Assembly (NCBI GenBank): GCA_024138015.1
Contig: JAMXBB010000004.1
Coordinates: 5,520,617 to 5,584,616, forward strand
DNA length: 64,000 nucleotides
Direction of reading: 5' to 3'
Origin: Lumnitzera littorea
Taxonomy: Eukaryota > Streptophyta > Magnoliopsida > Myrtales > Combretaceae
A program made the translations under genes and the position numbers. Within the stretch, counting starts at the first letter, position 1. The number at the start of each line of letters is the position of its first letter. The notes beneath the pieces were generated by a model. That model had not been told where the DNA came from. It made no database searches and was given only the letters and a program-made list of their open reading frames with translations. This document shows, piece by piece, positions 1 through 11,099 of this stretch.

Positions 1-179
1 TCTTCTTTGTAAGTCTTCTATAGCTGATAATGGGCTAAAATTAAGGCAAGAGAGTTCCTCAAATTTAGATATTAGAGAATAGGTGTAGGATATAATCTTA
101 TTTGACTTGAATTTAAAATGTATTATTGTATATATTCATATTATATTATCATTGGTATAACAATATGTTGTCAAATATG

Positions 180-420
180 TTGTCGATATGTGGTATGCTA
201 GGTCATAAAGCTTGTTATTGTGCTAATAGGTTCAATAAGTTAACATGGATATGCCCAACCTTTGCAACCCTTTTACCTAGAGAATTTTAGGAGACTGTCT
301 AGTATCCCAATTGTGATGCCACATACCATATGATTCCAAATGTAAATATGCACTTTGATTTGACCCCTTACATAGGTACTAATCAATTTCTTATAGGAAA
401 TGTTACATCATTACCTATCT
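180..420 (+). pseudogene. Copia gag end / protease remnant
   Basis: The frame reads LGHKACYCANRFN near 200-240, a decayed zinc-knuckle end of gag, then CDATYHMIPN near 312-341, which matches the copia protease active-site neighbourhood (normally D-S-G-A-T-H-H). The catalytic Asp-Ser-Gly is not intact: it reads Cys-Asp-Ala. The following residues (YIGTNQFLIGNVTSLPI) fit the usual copia continuation. Too broken to be functional. Confidence 0.6.
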
Positions 421-899
421 CTTACATAAGCAATCTTACCATCTATATTGTTGGTCACCATCTACATTAAAAGGTGTCTTTCTTGTTCCCTCCCTTACAC
501 AATATACTCTTAACCCTTAAATTATGTCAAGAAAACAATTGTGCTATTAATTGTATTGACAGTCTTCTTTCATTGAATAAGCAAGACCCTACTACAACAT
601 TGAAGTAAAGGTTCTTCTATCCCATTGTCTTCTCTCTAATTCATCCATCCTAGTCTCTCGTAGCATTTAGTATCCTAAAAGAGATTTAGCACTCTTAGTT
701 TTGCTATCCTCATAATGATGTTCTTATGAAGCTTAGTTAGCATCATCACATTCAACTTAAGTCTTTCCCGCCTTTAACCAGTCCTTATCATGCATGTAGT
801 ATATAATTATCTCACTGAGCACAAAGCCATTTGAAGTACTCACCTAAATGTTTAGCAACCATCAATTAGATCCAATTAAGGGATTCGGTACTATGTCCT

Positions 900-1375
900 C
901 TTTAATGATGATGATTGTACACAAAGACAATACTCTTGGATCATTCTAATGCACCAAAAGTGAAGTCTTGTCTCATTTCAAATATTTCAAATCACTAGTT
1001 GAAAATTATTTCTCTACACATGTCAAAATTTTCCATGGTGATGGCGGTGGTGAATTTTTCAATAACACCTTAACTACATCCTTGCTAGACAGTGATATTC
1101 ATCTTCAACATTCATGTCCCTATATTTCCCAACAAAATAGATTGTCAAATGCAAACATCAATACATTACTATCTTGGCTTACAATATATGCATACATGCC
1201 AACCTTCTGCCTACATTTTGGATCTATGCAATCATCCTTGTTGTCTACACCATTAATAAGTTACCCTCCTCCACACTTAAATATCAATCTCCTTTTGAGC
1301 TTTTACTTCACATGTTACCAAACTACTACTCTCTTTGCACATTTAGGCACCTTTACTTTCTTTCATGACTTATAG
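900..1375 (+). pseudogene. Copia integrase core remnant
   Basis: The frame 968-1375 reads LSHFKYFKSLVENYFST...KIFHGDGGGEFFNN. This is the copia integrase core, where a conserved Asp lies in the segment normally read as SDNGGEF; here it is HGDGGGEF. A following stretch (CPYISQQN) fits the usual post-core motif, normally CPHTPQQNG. Upstream, frames near 770-960 hold broken parts of the same domain. The integrase is 5'-broken and shifts frame after about 1,200. Confidence 0.7.
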
Positions 1376-2169
1376 CACCTCAAACAAACTTTCACCCATT
1401 CTACTCCTTACATCTTCATTGGCTACTTCGCCAGCCATAAAGGTTATCACGGTTTTCACCTTAAATTTGGTTGCATTCACTTTGGTCACCATGTGTTTTT
1501 TTTTTTCTTATGTTGAATTTCCTTATGACAAACTAGTCTTTTCCATTACCAATACCTTTGATAGTGAGCCTAATACCCCACCATTACATTCACCTTCACC
1601 ATCTCTAACCCTTCTACCTCCTCCTCCCATCCTTCCCCCTTTACCTCTGCTCTTCCTCACTTCACGGCTTTCACATTAGATATGTTTGCTTCTACTTCAT
1701 ATGCTACCTCTACTACCCCCTTTCACCACTCCTCCCCCTCTTCCTCTACCTTTCCCCAACCTACAACATCAACCTCAGATGTGCTTACTCTCTATACCCC
1801 TTACATGATTGGCTGTCCCTTAGACTTCTTCCTCATAAACTCCACTAGATCTACTCCTTTCAACTTTCACCACCTCATTTACTGCTCTATGCTCATCATC
1901 TATGTCTACCCACTAAATGTAGATTTGTTCCTCATCTAATATCACAAAACCTTACACAATTACCAACCTCTATACATGTACACCTCTACTTCTAAGCTTT
2001 TTTCATTATATAGCAACCCTTTCTAACCTGACCTAGATAGCTACTACGAGAGAAGACTTTATGTCCCTATAAAAAAAAAAAAAAAAATTGAGTTCCCTCC
2101 ATACCATATCAAAATGTAGTTGACACCACTTGGAAATTTCATCTCAAATGTAATGTCGATAGGTAAGTT

Positions 2170-3475
2170 GAGCACCGTAAAGCTCACTTAGTTGCTAAAG
2201 ATTTTATGTTGCAAGAGAGCATTGACTATACAGAAACTTTTAGCACTGCTATGAAACCTACCACCATCTACTTTATCTTATCTCATGCCATCTTCTCCGA
2301 ACATTCATCAACTCAATATTAAGAATGCTTTCTCCATGCCAATCCCATAAAGACCATTTTTATGAAACTACCACTTGACTTTGTCTATCCTTATTATCCT
2401 CAATTATGTCAATTAGTTGCATAAGTCTCTTTATGGTATGAAACAGGATCCTAGAACTTTTTTCATCTGTTGAGTAGTTTTTGCTATACTTTAGGGTTTC
2501 ATCAAAATAAAGTCGATATGTCTATGTTTGTCCTCGTTGAGGGTCTAAATATAGTGGTTCCTCTTCTCTATGTTGATTATATCATCTTCATTGGCAAAGC
2601 TACTCTCACTAATTTGCCATAAAAGACCTTAGTCCTCTATATGTCTTTCTTGACATTTATGTCACTCATACAACTTAGGGTATCTACTTATCTCAACCTT
2701 AGTTCATCAAAGATCTACTTAAACATCATCACATGCACCTCTCTAAGCCTATTGAAACACTTTGTCACCTAGGAGTCATCTTATTACCCGTAGTTATCCT
2801 TCATTGTCAAACCTCACTACTTATCATGAGATTGTTTGTGCGTAAGAGACCTCATATTGGTTAATCAATATCGACTTTGTGGTAACTCAATTAAGTTGAT
2901 ACATTCACCATCACACCAATAATCACATGCAAGCAGCCAAACGTATTCTTTGATATCTTTGCGACATACCAACTTCAAGTCTTTCTCATCATTTACACAT
3001 CATGTACTTCTCTTACAACCTTTATTGATGTTGATTGAGCTAAGTGTCTCAATACTTGATACCCATCGTTCAACAATAAGTTATGCCATTTACCTTAACC
3101 ATAATCTCATCTCTTAAGATCCATAGGCAACCTATTATGTTACATAGCTTCATTGAAGCTGAATTTAGTGCTCCAGCACGTGCAATTGCGGAGTCCACTT
3201 GGATTTATCATCTTTCTTGTGAACTTGGCATCCCCATTTAGCATCCTTCATTCTCTACTGTAACAACCTTGGAGCTATGTATCTATTCTCCCATGTTTAA
3301 CATGATTACACCAAACATGTTAATATTGACTATCACTTTGTTCGAGAAATGGTCTCTATTGTTCGAGCTCTCATTCATTATATTCCTACATGAACATGGT
3401 TTCAACAAGTTGATATCTTCACCGAAGATCTCTGCATCGACATTTCTTGCTCCAATCTCAACTTGACTTTCATAT
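2170..3475 (+). pseudogene. Copia reverse transcriptase-RNase H remnant
   Basis: Fragments in several frames match copia RT in order: a segment near 2,220-2,270 (ETFSTAMKPTTI), a segment near 2,520-2,620 (LLYVDYIIFIG) and RNase H near 3,150-3,230 (IEAEFSAPARAIAEST). The RT catalytic pair YVDD reads YVDY, so the second Asp is lost. The last fragment (3,269-3,466) matches the copia C-terminal tail just ahead of the polypurine tract. Inactive. Confidence 0.75.
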
Positions 3476-3560
3476 CATGAGATTGAGGGGGCATATTATA
3501 GCATATATTCATATTATATTATTAACCATTAACTCCATTTATTACTATGTATTATTGACT

Positions 3561-4084
3561 CAATTTATTGTATATAATTTACACATTAACATATATGGAT
3601 GGAATAATCTTTTTTACCTTTATATTTGTCTTATATATAAAAATATATACCCATCATATTATATTCTATATTCATGAATAAAATGGTCATTTTTGAAGAA
3701 TTGTATAGTATGTGACATAGAAATTTAAAACTTGTATTTTCTTTTTAAACTAAAACTTTATGTCTTTTTTAAATCTTGTTTGAAGTTATGATTTTTGAAA
3801 TTTAATTCCGTTTGGTTTGGTAAGGTTTTTTATTTTATGGTTCTTGTGAGCTATGAAGTATCGATTTTCATAGTTATTTTCATATTTAATCAACCTCTTC
3901 TATTGTTGCTAAATATAAAGAGTGATTATCTAGCTAGAGTTTAGTAACCTCTTACTTGTAAGACAGTTTACATATTGTAGTTTATACGTGATATGATAAC
4001 TTTAATGCAATTTTGCTAAGCTCCAATTAGAGTCCTATAACATTATATGTCTGTGTATGTATATATGTGTGCGTTCGTATTTGT
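3561..4084. other. No gene recognised; AT-rich flank
   Basis: AT-rich sequence between the copia 3' end and the segmental duplication. It probably includes what remains of the copia 3' LTR at its left edge. No coding similarity seen on either strand. Confidence 0.4.
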
Positions 4085-4707
4085 GTTTTACTTTCTACTA
4101 TTTGATTGAGTCTTAAGTTTTACATGTATTTATGAAAACATGTTACTTTTGGTTTAATAATTGAATATTCTCATAACATTGTAAAGTTAATTTAGTTCAA
4201 TATCAAAGTTCTAGAAGAATCTTAGTTTATTTACAATATGTATAAATTAAGTGATAAGGTTGATATTCTCATTTGTATGTGATGAAAAATATAAATATTA
4301 TTAAAGCGACTGAACTAGCAAACAAGAATAAACGTATCATTGTTTACTAATGTAACCATGAACTAGCTTTGTCATATTGTAAATGATTCATGGTAATTTG
4401 AAAATAATAAAACATATTTGTAAATGATTCCTAGTAAATGATATATGTACACACACATATATATTATTTTAAGATTTTTTTTTTCACTTTTTATATGTGC
4501 ATCTACTTGTGTTTTTACAAAAAGCTAAGAAAATGATTTCATTATTTGAACAACCTACATTCAATTAACCCCTTTTTTATGAAATATCTGTATAAAAAGA
4601 CCAGTAAATTTTTACAAGTACCTTTTTTAGATGTAAAATTATAAATCCATAATATTTTTGACCTCCAATGAAATGGGTGAAAGCGTGCAGTTTAATTTGG
4701 TACATAC

Positions 4708-5250
4708 CTTTTCTACCAAAAGAAGTGGTTTGCGATCTTGCTTAAAATCTGCAACCAATACCTCTACAGCTTGACAGTCCTTGACTTCTAACTCCGTTAA
4801 AGATGCCAATTTTATCTCATAATTTTTACGGAGAAAGGTAACAAGTATTGGCAATTCAAAGAGCTTGAGAGAAAACAGTTGAGGGAATATAACTATCCCA
4901 TAACAAGTTTCTCCAATATGATCATCATCTCTCATTATTGCAATGTGTTGTATGGATTCGCATGATGATACGATTAGCCCACGTAAATGCATGTGGATTT
5001 CTTGCCTCCAAGAGTAATGTTTTTCAAGTTCGAATATCACTTTTATGGAATTGCATGATTTCACTGACATAGACTCCAAGCTATGCAAATTGGGTAATAT
5101 ATGAAATGGAATAATTGTTGAAAGTTGACGGCAACTCTCCACGATAAGAACTTTTAAATCTACAAGGAAGCTTACAAGTTCTTTCTTAGGCCAAATCTCC
5201 TTCACCTCTATACTTTTGATTCATAATTCTTCTAATTCCTGAAACACAAC
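4708..5250 (-). pseudogene. CNL LRR exon 5-like fragment (orphan paralogue)
   Basis: Read on the minus strand from 5,250, this matches exon 5 of the main CNL gene (40,755-40,186) almost end to end: EIWPKKELVSFLVDLK here against EIWPNREPANFLVELK there, then CNSIKVIFELEKH, and the same ending LLLVEK followed by a GTATGT donor at 4,707. It is 543 nt against 570. An early in-frame TGA lies at 5,223-5,221 where the intact copy has CGA, consistent with a C-to-T change. The acceptor side reads TTTTTAG two bases ahead of the aligned exon start, so splicing would also be out of register. No promoter, NB-ARC or terminal exon accompanies it, so it is a dead fragment. Confidence 0.85.
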
Positions 5251-5339
5251 ATCTAAAAACTTATGTTACGACGTTGACGTGATACATCGAACCAAAAAAT
5301 GAGTAGCACATAGAACAAAAAAAAAAAAAAAAAATAAAC

Positions 5340-5982
5340 CTTCTCATCGAATAAAGGAGAGAAGTCAACTTTTATATTGCTTGTCGAGTTGATCTCTTGA
5401 AATTCCTATTGACTCCAACCAAATTAAAAGACCTTAGAATGAATTATTTCAATTTCATGCACCCAATGATTGACGAGTTCTTTAAAAATGGGAAGTATAA
5501 CCCATAATGCCCTAAGCAGAATTGATCCAGGTTATCAAGGTTTTCAAGTTTTAAGAAACTTAAATTATAGAATCTCATTGCCTCGGTCATTGCCATATCA
5601 CCTTCTTCCCCATCAAAGGAGACAACTTTCTGCAAGTCTTTACAAGATAATACGTACAATTTTTCAATTTGAGGAAGACTCCTAGCTATGCCATTTCAAA
5701 AAAGATATGTCAAACTGTGACAATTTTCCATGAATATATCTCTTAAACATGGAAAAGGCAATGCTTCCTCTTTTAATACATGACCTTTTGTCCCCATGGC
5801 ATATCAAGAAGTCTTACTTTCGTTAGATTTTGTAATCTCCGTACTAAATGTGAATGTAAAATTGATTGTATCCTTACGCAATTTTCAATCTCAATGGATG
5901 GTAAATTATATCGTTGTCCCATATGCTTGTCATGCTTTCTTAGTAAATAGAGGGCCAACTTTTCCAACTTTGGAAAATCATC
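5340..5982 (-). pseudogene. CNL LRR exon 4-like fragment (orphan paralogue)
   Basis: This matches exon 4 of the main gene (41,501-40,833). From 5,982 it reads DDFPKLEKLALY against VDLPKLERLVLH, and later FYNLSFLKLENLDNLDQFC against FYNLSSLQLEKLDSLVHFC. The acceptor (CAG, 5,985-5,983) and donor (AAG then GTTTAT) are intact. The coding frame is not: there is a shift and deletion near 5,900-5,930, another shift near 5,780, an in-frame TGA near 5,700 and a stop after the GCMKLK segment. Because it keeps the acceptor AG, it shows what the main gene's exon-4 acceptor probably looked like. Confidence 0.85.
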
Positions 5983-6170
5983 CTGAGACCATCAATACAT
6001 TAGTTGAATTTAGAGCTATGAAGCTTACAGTTTGTCATGTATTATAAATAATGATAATGATCTATAAGTTAAAACATAATAGCCAGGTGGTATTAATATA
6101 ATAGATATGCAACCACTATTTGCTCATAATCCATATCTTAAGCAATGAGACATATTGGTAGATGTCTTTG

Positions 6171-7340
6171 ATAGATAGCCACACTAGACATCTGATATAA
6201 GGCAAGTGCACCTATTAGTTTTAATTATAGCGGATGTGAGTCCGAGTTGATTCTTCAAAAACTTCGAGTAGTAATATTAACCTTAGCTCAATTATCTAAT
6301 CGAAAAATTATGATAAGTTGAATAAATTAAAAATACTAAAATTAACAAACTAACCTAATTATGAGATTTGATTAAGCAATTTAGAAAACGATAAAATTAA
6401 GAACGACTTCAAGAAGGCAAATAACATATTTAAGAATTATTTCCCCTAGTGTTTAACATGTGACCGCTATCGAATTCAATCTCTATTATTTTTGACTGGA
6501 GGAATTCACAATTAAAGTTAACACTTTTCTCAAGCATATTAACCCTAATCCTAAATTATTTATTGAAATCTCTTCATTTAGTAATATAATTTAGAATCGT
6601 ATTAATATATAATGAATTACCACACAAAAGAACAACTTTTCAGAAGAAACATGTATTTTATCTCTAAGTACACATGTAATTCTCTCTAATTATGTCAAGA
6701 TCTCATTATTCATGTGATTTCTCAATTATCATGCATAATATCATAGATTGATATCCTAAAAATATCAATTAATAATTAAATAACATAATTGAATCAAGAA
6801 AAGATAGAAACTTTATTGAAAATTATCAATCAATCTAATAGTCACATGAAACTTTAGTTTTCACAATCCTAAATACAACTTTCTAGAATCTAAATGAAGT
6901 TACTTATAATAATTTTCTAGACTTTGAATTCAACTTTGTGGTGGTTTAGTGTTAAGTTTGTCTAGGGAGCCATACCTACAAATAACTTCATTTCATCTAG
7001 TTGAGGTGCTTTATGCGGTTTAGTATGGGAGACTTATTTAGGTATAGATGACGTATATCATATGTACCTTTAAGGTTCCAAACTCTTACGAATATATTAA
7101 TAATAATTTTTAAATTATTAAAATAGATGATATTTTAAAATATAATACAAGGCGCAGACCTTTATAATTTGAGACCCAGTCTGATTATAATGATAACTAC
7201 GACAACATTAATAATTTATAACATTGGATGATAATGTCAATAACAAGAGCCGATATTTATTATTAAAGCTAAAGACTTAGAACTTGCCTTGATAGTTTGA
7301 TAATGTATAAAAGCAAATCATGAAATGCCTAATACTATTT
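6171..7340. other. No gene recognised; AT-rich intergenic
   Basis: AT-rich, with no convincing coding similarity on either strand. The stretch from about 6,190 to 6,960 has the look of LTR-retrotransposon noncoding sequence, but I found no paired LTR or TIR. Confidence 0.4.
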
Positions 7341-7379
7341 TTGTGATTGGCAGTTGTATATAAGAAGCTTTCGACAAAA

Positions 7380-8430
7380 GGAAATAGTAAAACTGAAAAT
7401 ACAATTACGACTCTACCTAAACCCATTCCTAAATCCCCTCTGGTGATTTCCCTCGCCCTCTCTTCTCTCTGTCGACCGGACCCCCTTCTTCCACTCTCTT
7501 TCTCGCCCCTCCTCAATTTACCCATTTCTCTCGCCCCCAAACCCCAAATTCTGACTTACGCCCCCACCCCAATCCTTCAATCTTTTCTCTCTCGCCCTCA
7601 CTCGCCTTCCCCATTCCAAAACACCGTCATAGACCCACTCTCCCTTCCCCAATCCCAATCACCTATCCAATTCACTTTCGCCCCCACCCCCACTTAATTC
7701 TTTTTTCCCTTTTCGTCGGCATGTTTTTCCCCCAATTTCTTCACGCGTTGGAGCCCCCATTTCAAATGGATTCACTTGCTGTGTGTTTTACATTTGTTTC
7801 TGTTTTTACATTAGGCCTTCTTTTAATTCGCCTATAATTCCCTTGTTTCTCTAATAGTTGGTTTTCCATTGTACAATTAGGGTTTCATAACTTCGACATT
7901 TTAGTACCCATTATTTTGGTAAGTGTTGGAAAATTCATTTTTGTCCTTAATCAGTCTCTCTTGATTAGTGCATTCACATTAGATTTGTCCCCATTATAAC
8001 TATAATATTCAATTATAATCCACAAAGGTTGTTTAGGTACGGTTATCTTAGTTGCATTCAAATATGCGGATCCAATGTTGTTCACTTAATTTCTTCATTT
8101 TGGAGAAAGATGCTGATTTGCCACACGGTGACCTTGTAAAAACCTGATCTTGGTACATTGATTCTAAGTCATTGCTTATAGTAAAATTCATCGGTGAGCA
8201 GTCTATCTTTATCATTTTTTTTTCGATGCTATGAAGATTAGGAGTTGCTGACATTAATTGTTATGACCATTGATTTAATTTGCATGTATTGTAAATATTT
8301 ATTTTGTTTTGTTATGGCCATCTAGTAATGGGTGAGATTGATTATTTTTTAAGTTCTCTAAGTGTAAATTGGTTTGATAACCATTTTAATTGTTGGAGCA
8401 ATATTTTGAAATCTAGTGTATGAGAGAGGA
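7380..8430. other. C/T-rich block and unassigned sequence
   Basis: 7,420-7,700 is strikingly C/T-rich on the plus strand, giving Pro/Leu/Ser-rich low-complexity reading frames on plus and Gly/Arg-rich on minus. Such tracts are common in plant 5' leaders, so this could be an orphaned leader, but no initiating coding exon follows. 7,700-8,430 has no recognisable coding similarity. The ORFs here are probably products of base composition. Confidence 0.4.
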
Positions 8431-8547
8431 TAGAAAGATAGAGGTAGCGGCAATGGGCTTAAAAGGATGAACTATCTGTCGGCTGAAAATGCTAAAATGG
8501 AGATTGCTAAGGCTCAATTGGAATGATTTTAAATAAGAATTTTAGAC

Positions 8548-9215
8548 TTGATATGTTGGCTTATTAGTAGGAAATCCATTTATATGTTGAGACAAAATTC
8601 TTCAGTTCGAGATTATTTAGAGTTTTTCAAAACTTTAACTTCTCAAATTCCTAATATTATTGAAATGCAAATGCTCGAGTATTTCTTAGGCAGATTAAGA
8701 GAAGATATTCGATTAAGAGTTCAAACATTAAGGCTAGTATCTTGGGTTGATGTGTTGGAACTAGCTTTCAGTATGGAACAAGAATTCGAGCATGGCATCT
8801 TTCTATCATTGGAAAGTAAGAAGAGTGTGCCACCTATTATTTCATATAATCATAAGCTTATGAACTATGGGTTGAATCCAGTACATATTTTTTCTCATTC
8901 GAATCAGTCTTGGAAGTCACAGGCTGGGGGTGTGAGTGCTGCCACAGCGTATCCCACTCAACAAATATCATCTAAACTGAGATTTTCTACATATTCAAAA
9001 GATCAGAATGGCTACTCAACTTTTAGTTCAACTGGGAGTTCAGGTAATGATCGTCAGCATTTCCAGAAACGGCTAAAATAGATGAATTATGCGAAGTATT
9101 TTAGATAGGAAAAATAAAGGATTATGTTTCAAGTGTGAATTACCTTTTCAACCTGGTCATAAGTGTCTTAATAAAATCTTGAGGGTTTTAATTCTTGAAG
9201 AGGATGAGGATTAGG
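8548..9215 (+). pseudogene. Gypsy gag with zinc knuckle
   Basis: The frame 8,548-9,081 holds a retrotransposon capsid-type domain: SVRDYLEFFKTLTSQIP, LEYFLGRLREDIRLRV and LAFSMEQEFEHG fit the usual order. After a stop at about 9,079, another frame continues with a zinc knuckle (CFKCELPFQPGHKC, about 9,127-9,168) followed by the acidic segment LRVLILEEDED, typical of gypsy gag just ahead of protease. The N-terminus is not open from a plausible start. Capsid and nucleocapsid assembly would be its role in an intact element. Confidence 0.75.
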
Positions 9216-9289
9216 TAGAAAAACATTAGGTAGAGCTTTAGGAGCCTTCTTCCACTCCCAAGAATTCAGACAAACCATAGGTAAAATTA

Positions 9290-9640
9290 GATCTCTCTCC
9301 GTTAGCCATTAATGGCTTCGATGGACTTAGGACACTTAAGTTTAAAGGAGAATTGAATGGTTAGTGAGTGTTTGTCTTAGTGGACAGTGGGCAAGTTACA
9401 ATTTTACTTCCTTACAACTGGTACAATAGTTGCAATTAAAAATAGACTCTACCTTAACTTTTGCTGTAAAGCTCGGTGATGGGTGAGTGGTTAAATCTAT
9501 GGGGATATGTTGCTCGTTGCAGGTAACGGTTGGTACCTTGCTCATTGACTTCAGTTGTTGGGAGAAATTAAGATTGATTAGTGTAAGATGTGCATGAAAA
9601 TCTTTAAGCACCAACAGGAACATGTGTTATGGGGTAATCC
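9290..9640 (+). pseudogene. Gypsy aspartic protease remnant
   Basis: The frame reads FVLVDSGQVTI around 9,370-9,400. This holds the retroviral-type Asp-Ser-Gly, with Gln in place of the usual Ala or Thr after it. It is preceded by INGFDGLRTLKFKGELNG and a double stop. The domain continues in a shifted frame to about 9,640. No intact protease can be translated. Confidence 0.6.
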
Positions 9641-9989
9641 CTCATTGTCTAAATCTTTTGTCACTTAGAAGAATTTACACAGTTTCGAAGAATGAGAGTA
9701 TTGCAGTGTAGTTGTTCCGGTTGGATTGGGATGTATGATAGTGGATTCGCTTGAGGTTCCTCCTAATGTGTTTGCGATTTTGACCGAGTTTAAGGACGTG
9801 TTTCATGAGCCAAAGTGTTTACCCTTAAACTGAGTTATAGATCATAGAATTCCCTTGAAGGAAGGGGTTGGACCAGTAAATGTTTGTTCATATTACTATG
9901 CTTAAGTGCAAAAAGATGAAATAGAAAAGATGGTAGCAGATATGTTGAAGGCCAGCATCATATAGCTAAGTGTTAGTCCATTTTCGAGC

Positions 9990-11090
9990 CCGTAATTTTG
10001 GTGAAGAAAAAGGACGAGTCATGGCACTTTTGTGTCGATTATTGCGCTCTTAATAGCACGACTATTCCAGATAAGTATCCTATTCCAATAATTGAGGAAT
10101 TATTAGACGAGTTATTTAGTGCTTCTATATTTTCAAAACGAGATAAGTATCCTATTCCAGTAATTAAGGAATTATTAGATGAGTTGTTTAGTGTTTCTAT
10201 ATTTTCAAAAATTGATCTTTGTTTGAGTTATCATCAAATAAGAGTTCATGCTGATAATATTCTTAAAACGGTTTTAGAACTCATCATGAGCATTATGAAT
10301 TTTTAGTTATGCTATTTAGGCTCATAAATGCACTCGCAACGTTTCAATCTAGCATAAATGAGGTCTTTTGGCCATACTTGCATAAATTCTTGGCTATTAG
10401 GAAGAAATGTGTGTTTGGACAATTGTCATTGGAATATTTAGGACATATAATTTTAGCTAAGGGGGTTGCAATGGACCCTAATAAGATTCAAGTTGTTTTG
10501 GATTGGTCTCTTCCAACTTCTTTAAAGGCTTTGCGAGGCTTTCTTAGGTTGTCTGGTTATTATCATAAATTTATTAAGGACTATAGTAAAATAGCTAGGC
10601 CATTAACCCATCAACACGTCTTTTGAATAAGAAAGCTTTTGAATAGATTAAGGATGCTAATCTGGCTTTTAAACTTTTGAAGCATACTTTAACTTGACTA
10701 CTGGTGTTGGCTATGCCCAATTTTCAGCAGCCGTTTGTCATTGAATGTGGTGCTTCTAGACTTGGTTTGGGTGCGGTTTTAACGCAAGATTCTCAACCAA
10801 TTGCCTATTTTAATAAGGCTTTGTCAGCTAAGATGCTTACCAAATCAACTTATGAAAAGGAATTGATGGCATTGGTGCTTGCAATCAATCATTGGCGACT
10901 TTACCTCCTTGATTAGTGTTTCATTGTATGAACCAACCAAAAGAACTTGTACCATTTACTTTACCTGCGTATTACTACTCCTAACCAGCTGCATTGGCTA
11001 GCTAAACTACTTGGTTATGAGTTTGATATACAATATAAGGCTGGAAAGGACAATGAGGTAGCTGATGCATTTTCTAGGATATTTGAAGAA
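9990..11090 (+). pseudogene. Gypsy reverse transcriptase-RNase H remnant
   Basis: RT begins with VKKKDESWHFCVDYCALN and runs into an internal 24-residue duplication (see separate entry). After a stop at 10,304 it continues with LINALATFQSSINEVF and WPYLHKF. The text then jumps directly to KKCVFGQ, so the segment that normally holds the catalytic FxDD motif is absent (junction near 10,388-10,398). The connection domain (LEYLGHII, LRGFLRLSGYYHKFIK) and RNase H (FVIECGASRLGLGAVL, STYEKELMALVLAI, then GYEFDIQYKAG near 11,018) follow with further breaks. The RNase H first Asp position reads Gly (ECGAS for ECDAS). Inactive. Confidence 0.85.
10070..10213 (+). repeat. 72-bp in-frame tandem duplication inside RT
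   Basis: Two copies of a 72-bp unit (10,070-10,141 and 10,142-10,213) encode DKYPIPIIEELLDELFSASI.. and DKYPIPVIKELLDELFSVSI.., each ending in a FSK segment. They differ at several positions, so the duplication is old. The second unit runs into the normal continuation IDLCLSYHQIRVH. An intact gypsy RT has this segment only once. Confidence 0.9.
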
Positions 11091-11099
11091 GTTGATTGC

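Larger units (their letters stand above)
120..3560 (+). mobile_element. Degenerate Ty1/copia LTR retrotransposon
   Basis: Translated plus-strand fragments give the copia order protease, integrase, reverse transcriptase, RNase H, all split by stops and frameshifts. A purine tract (GATTGAGGGGG, near 3,481) precedes an AT-rich stretch that should be the start of the 3' LTR. A very similar 20-bp AT-rich string occurs near 135 and near 3,505, so 120-175 may be what is left of the 5' LTR. The zinc-knuckle region follows almost directly, so most of gag is missing. No open frame exceeds 135 codons. Superfamily is secure from domain order; lineage is not assigned and the exact ends are uncertain. Confidence 0.8.
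4085..6170. repeat. Segmental duplication, copy A (partner 39,085-41,715)
   Basis: Coding and noncoding sequence here aligns in the same orientation with 39,085-41,715. Anchors outside the exons include AAGAAAATGATTTCATTATT near 4,527 against a near-identical string near 40,064, and CTATTTGATTGAGTCTTAAG near 4,098 against a similar string near 39,100. The flank right of the exon-4-like part also aligns (6,120-6,155 against 41,670-41,700). Divergence is substantial, with many indels, so the duplication is not recent. It carries two LRR exons and their flanks but neither NB-ARC nor terminal exons. Confidence 0.75.

Noticed and set aside
7277..7697. Overlapping ORFs on both strands in a C/T-rich block
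   Set aside because: Composition-driven. The minus frame is Gly/Arg-rich and the plus frame Pro/Ser-rich, with no recognisable domain.
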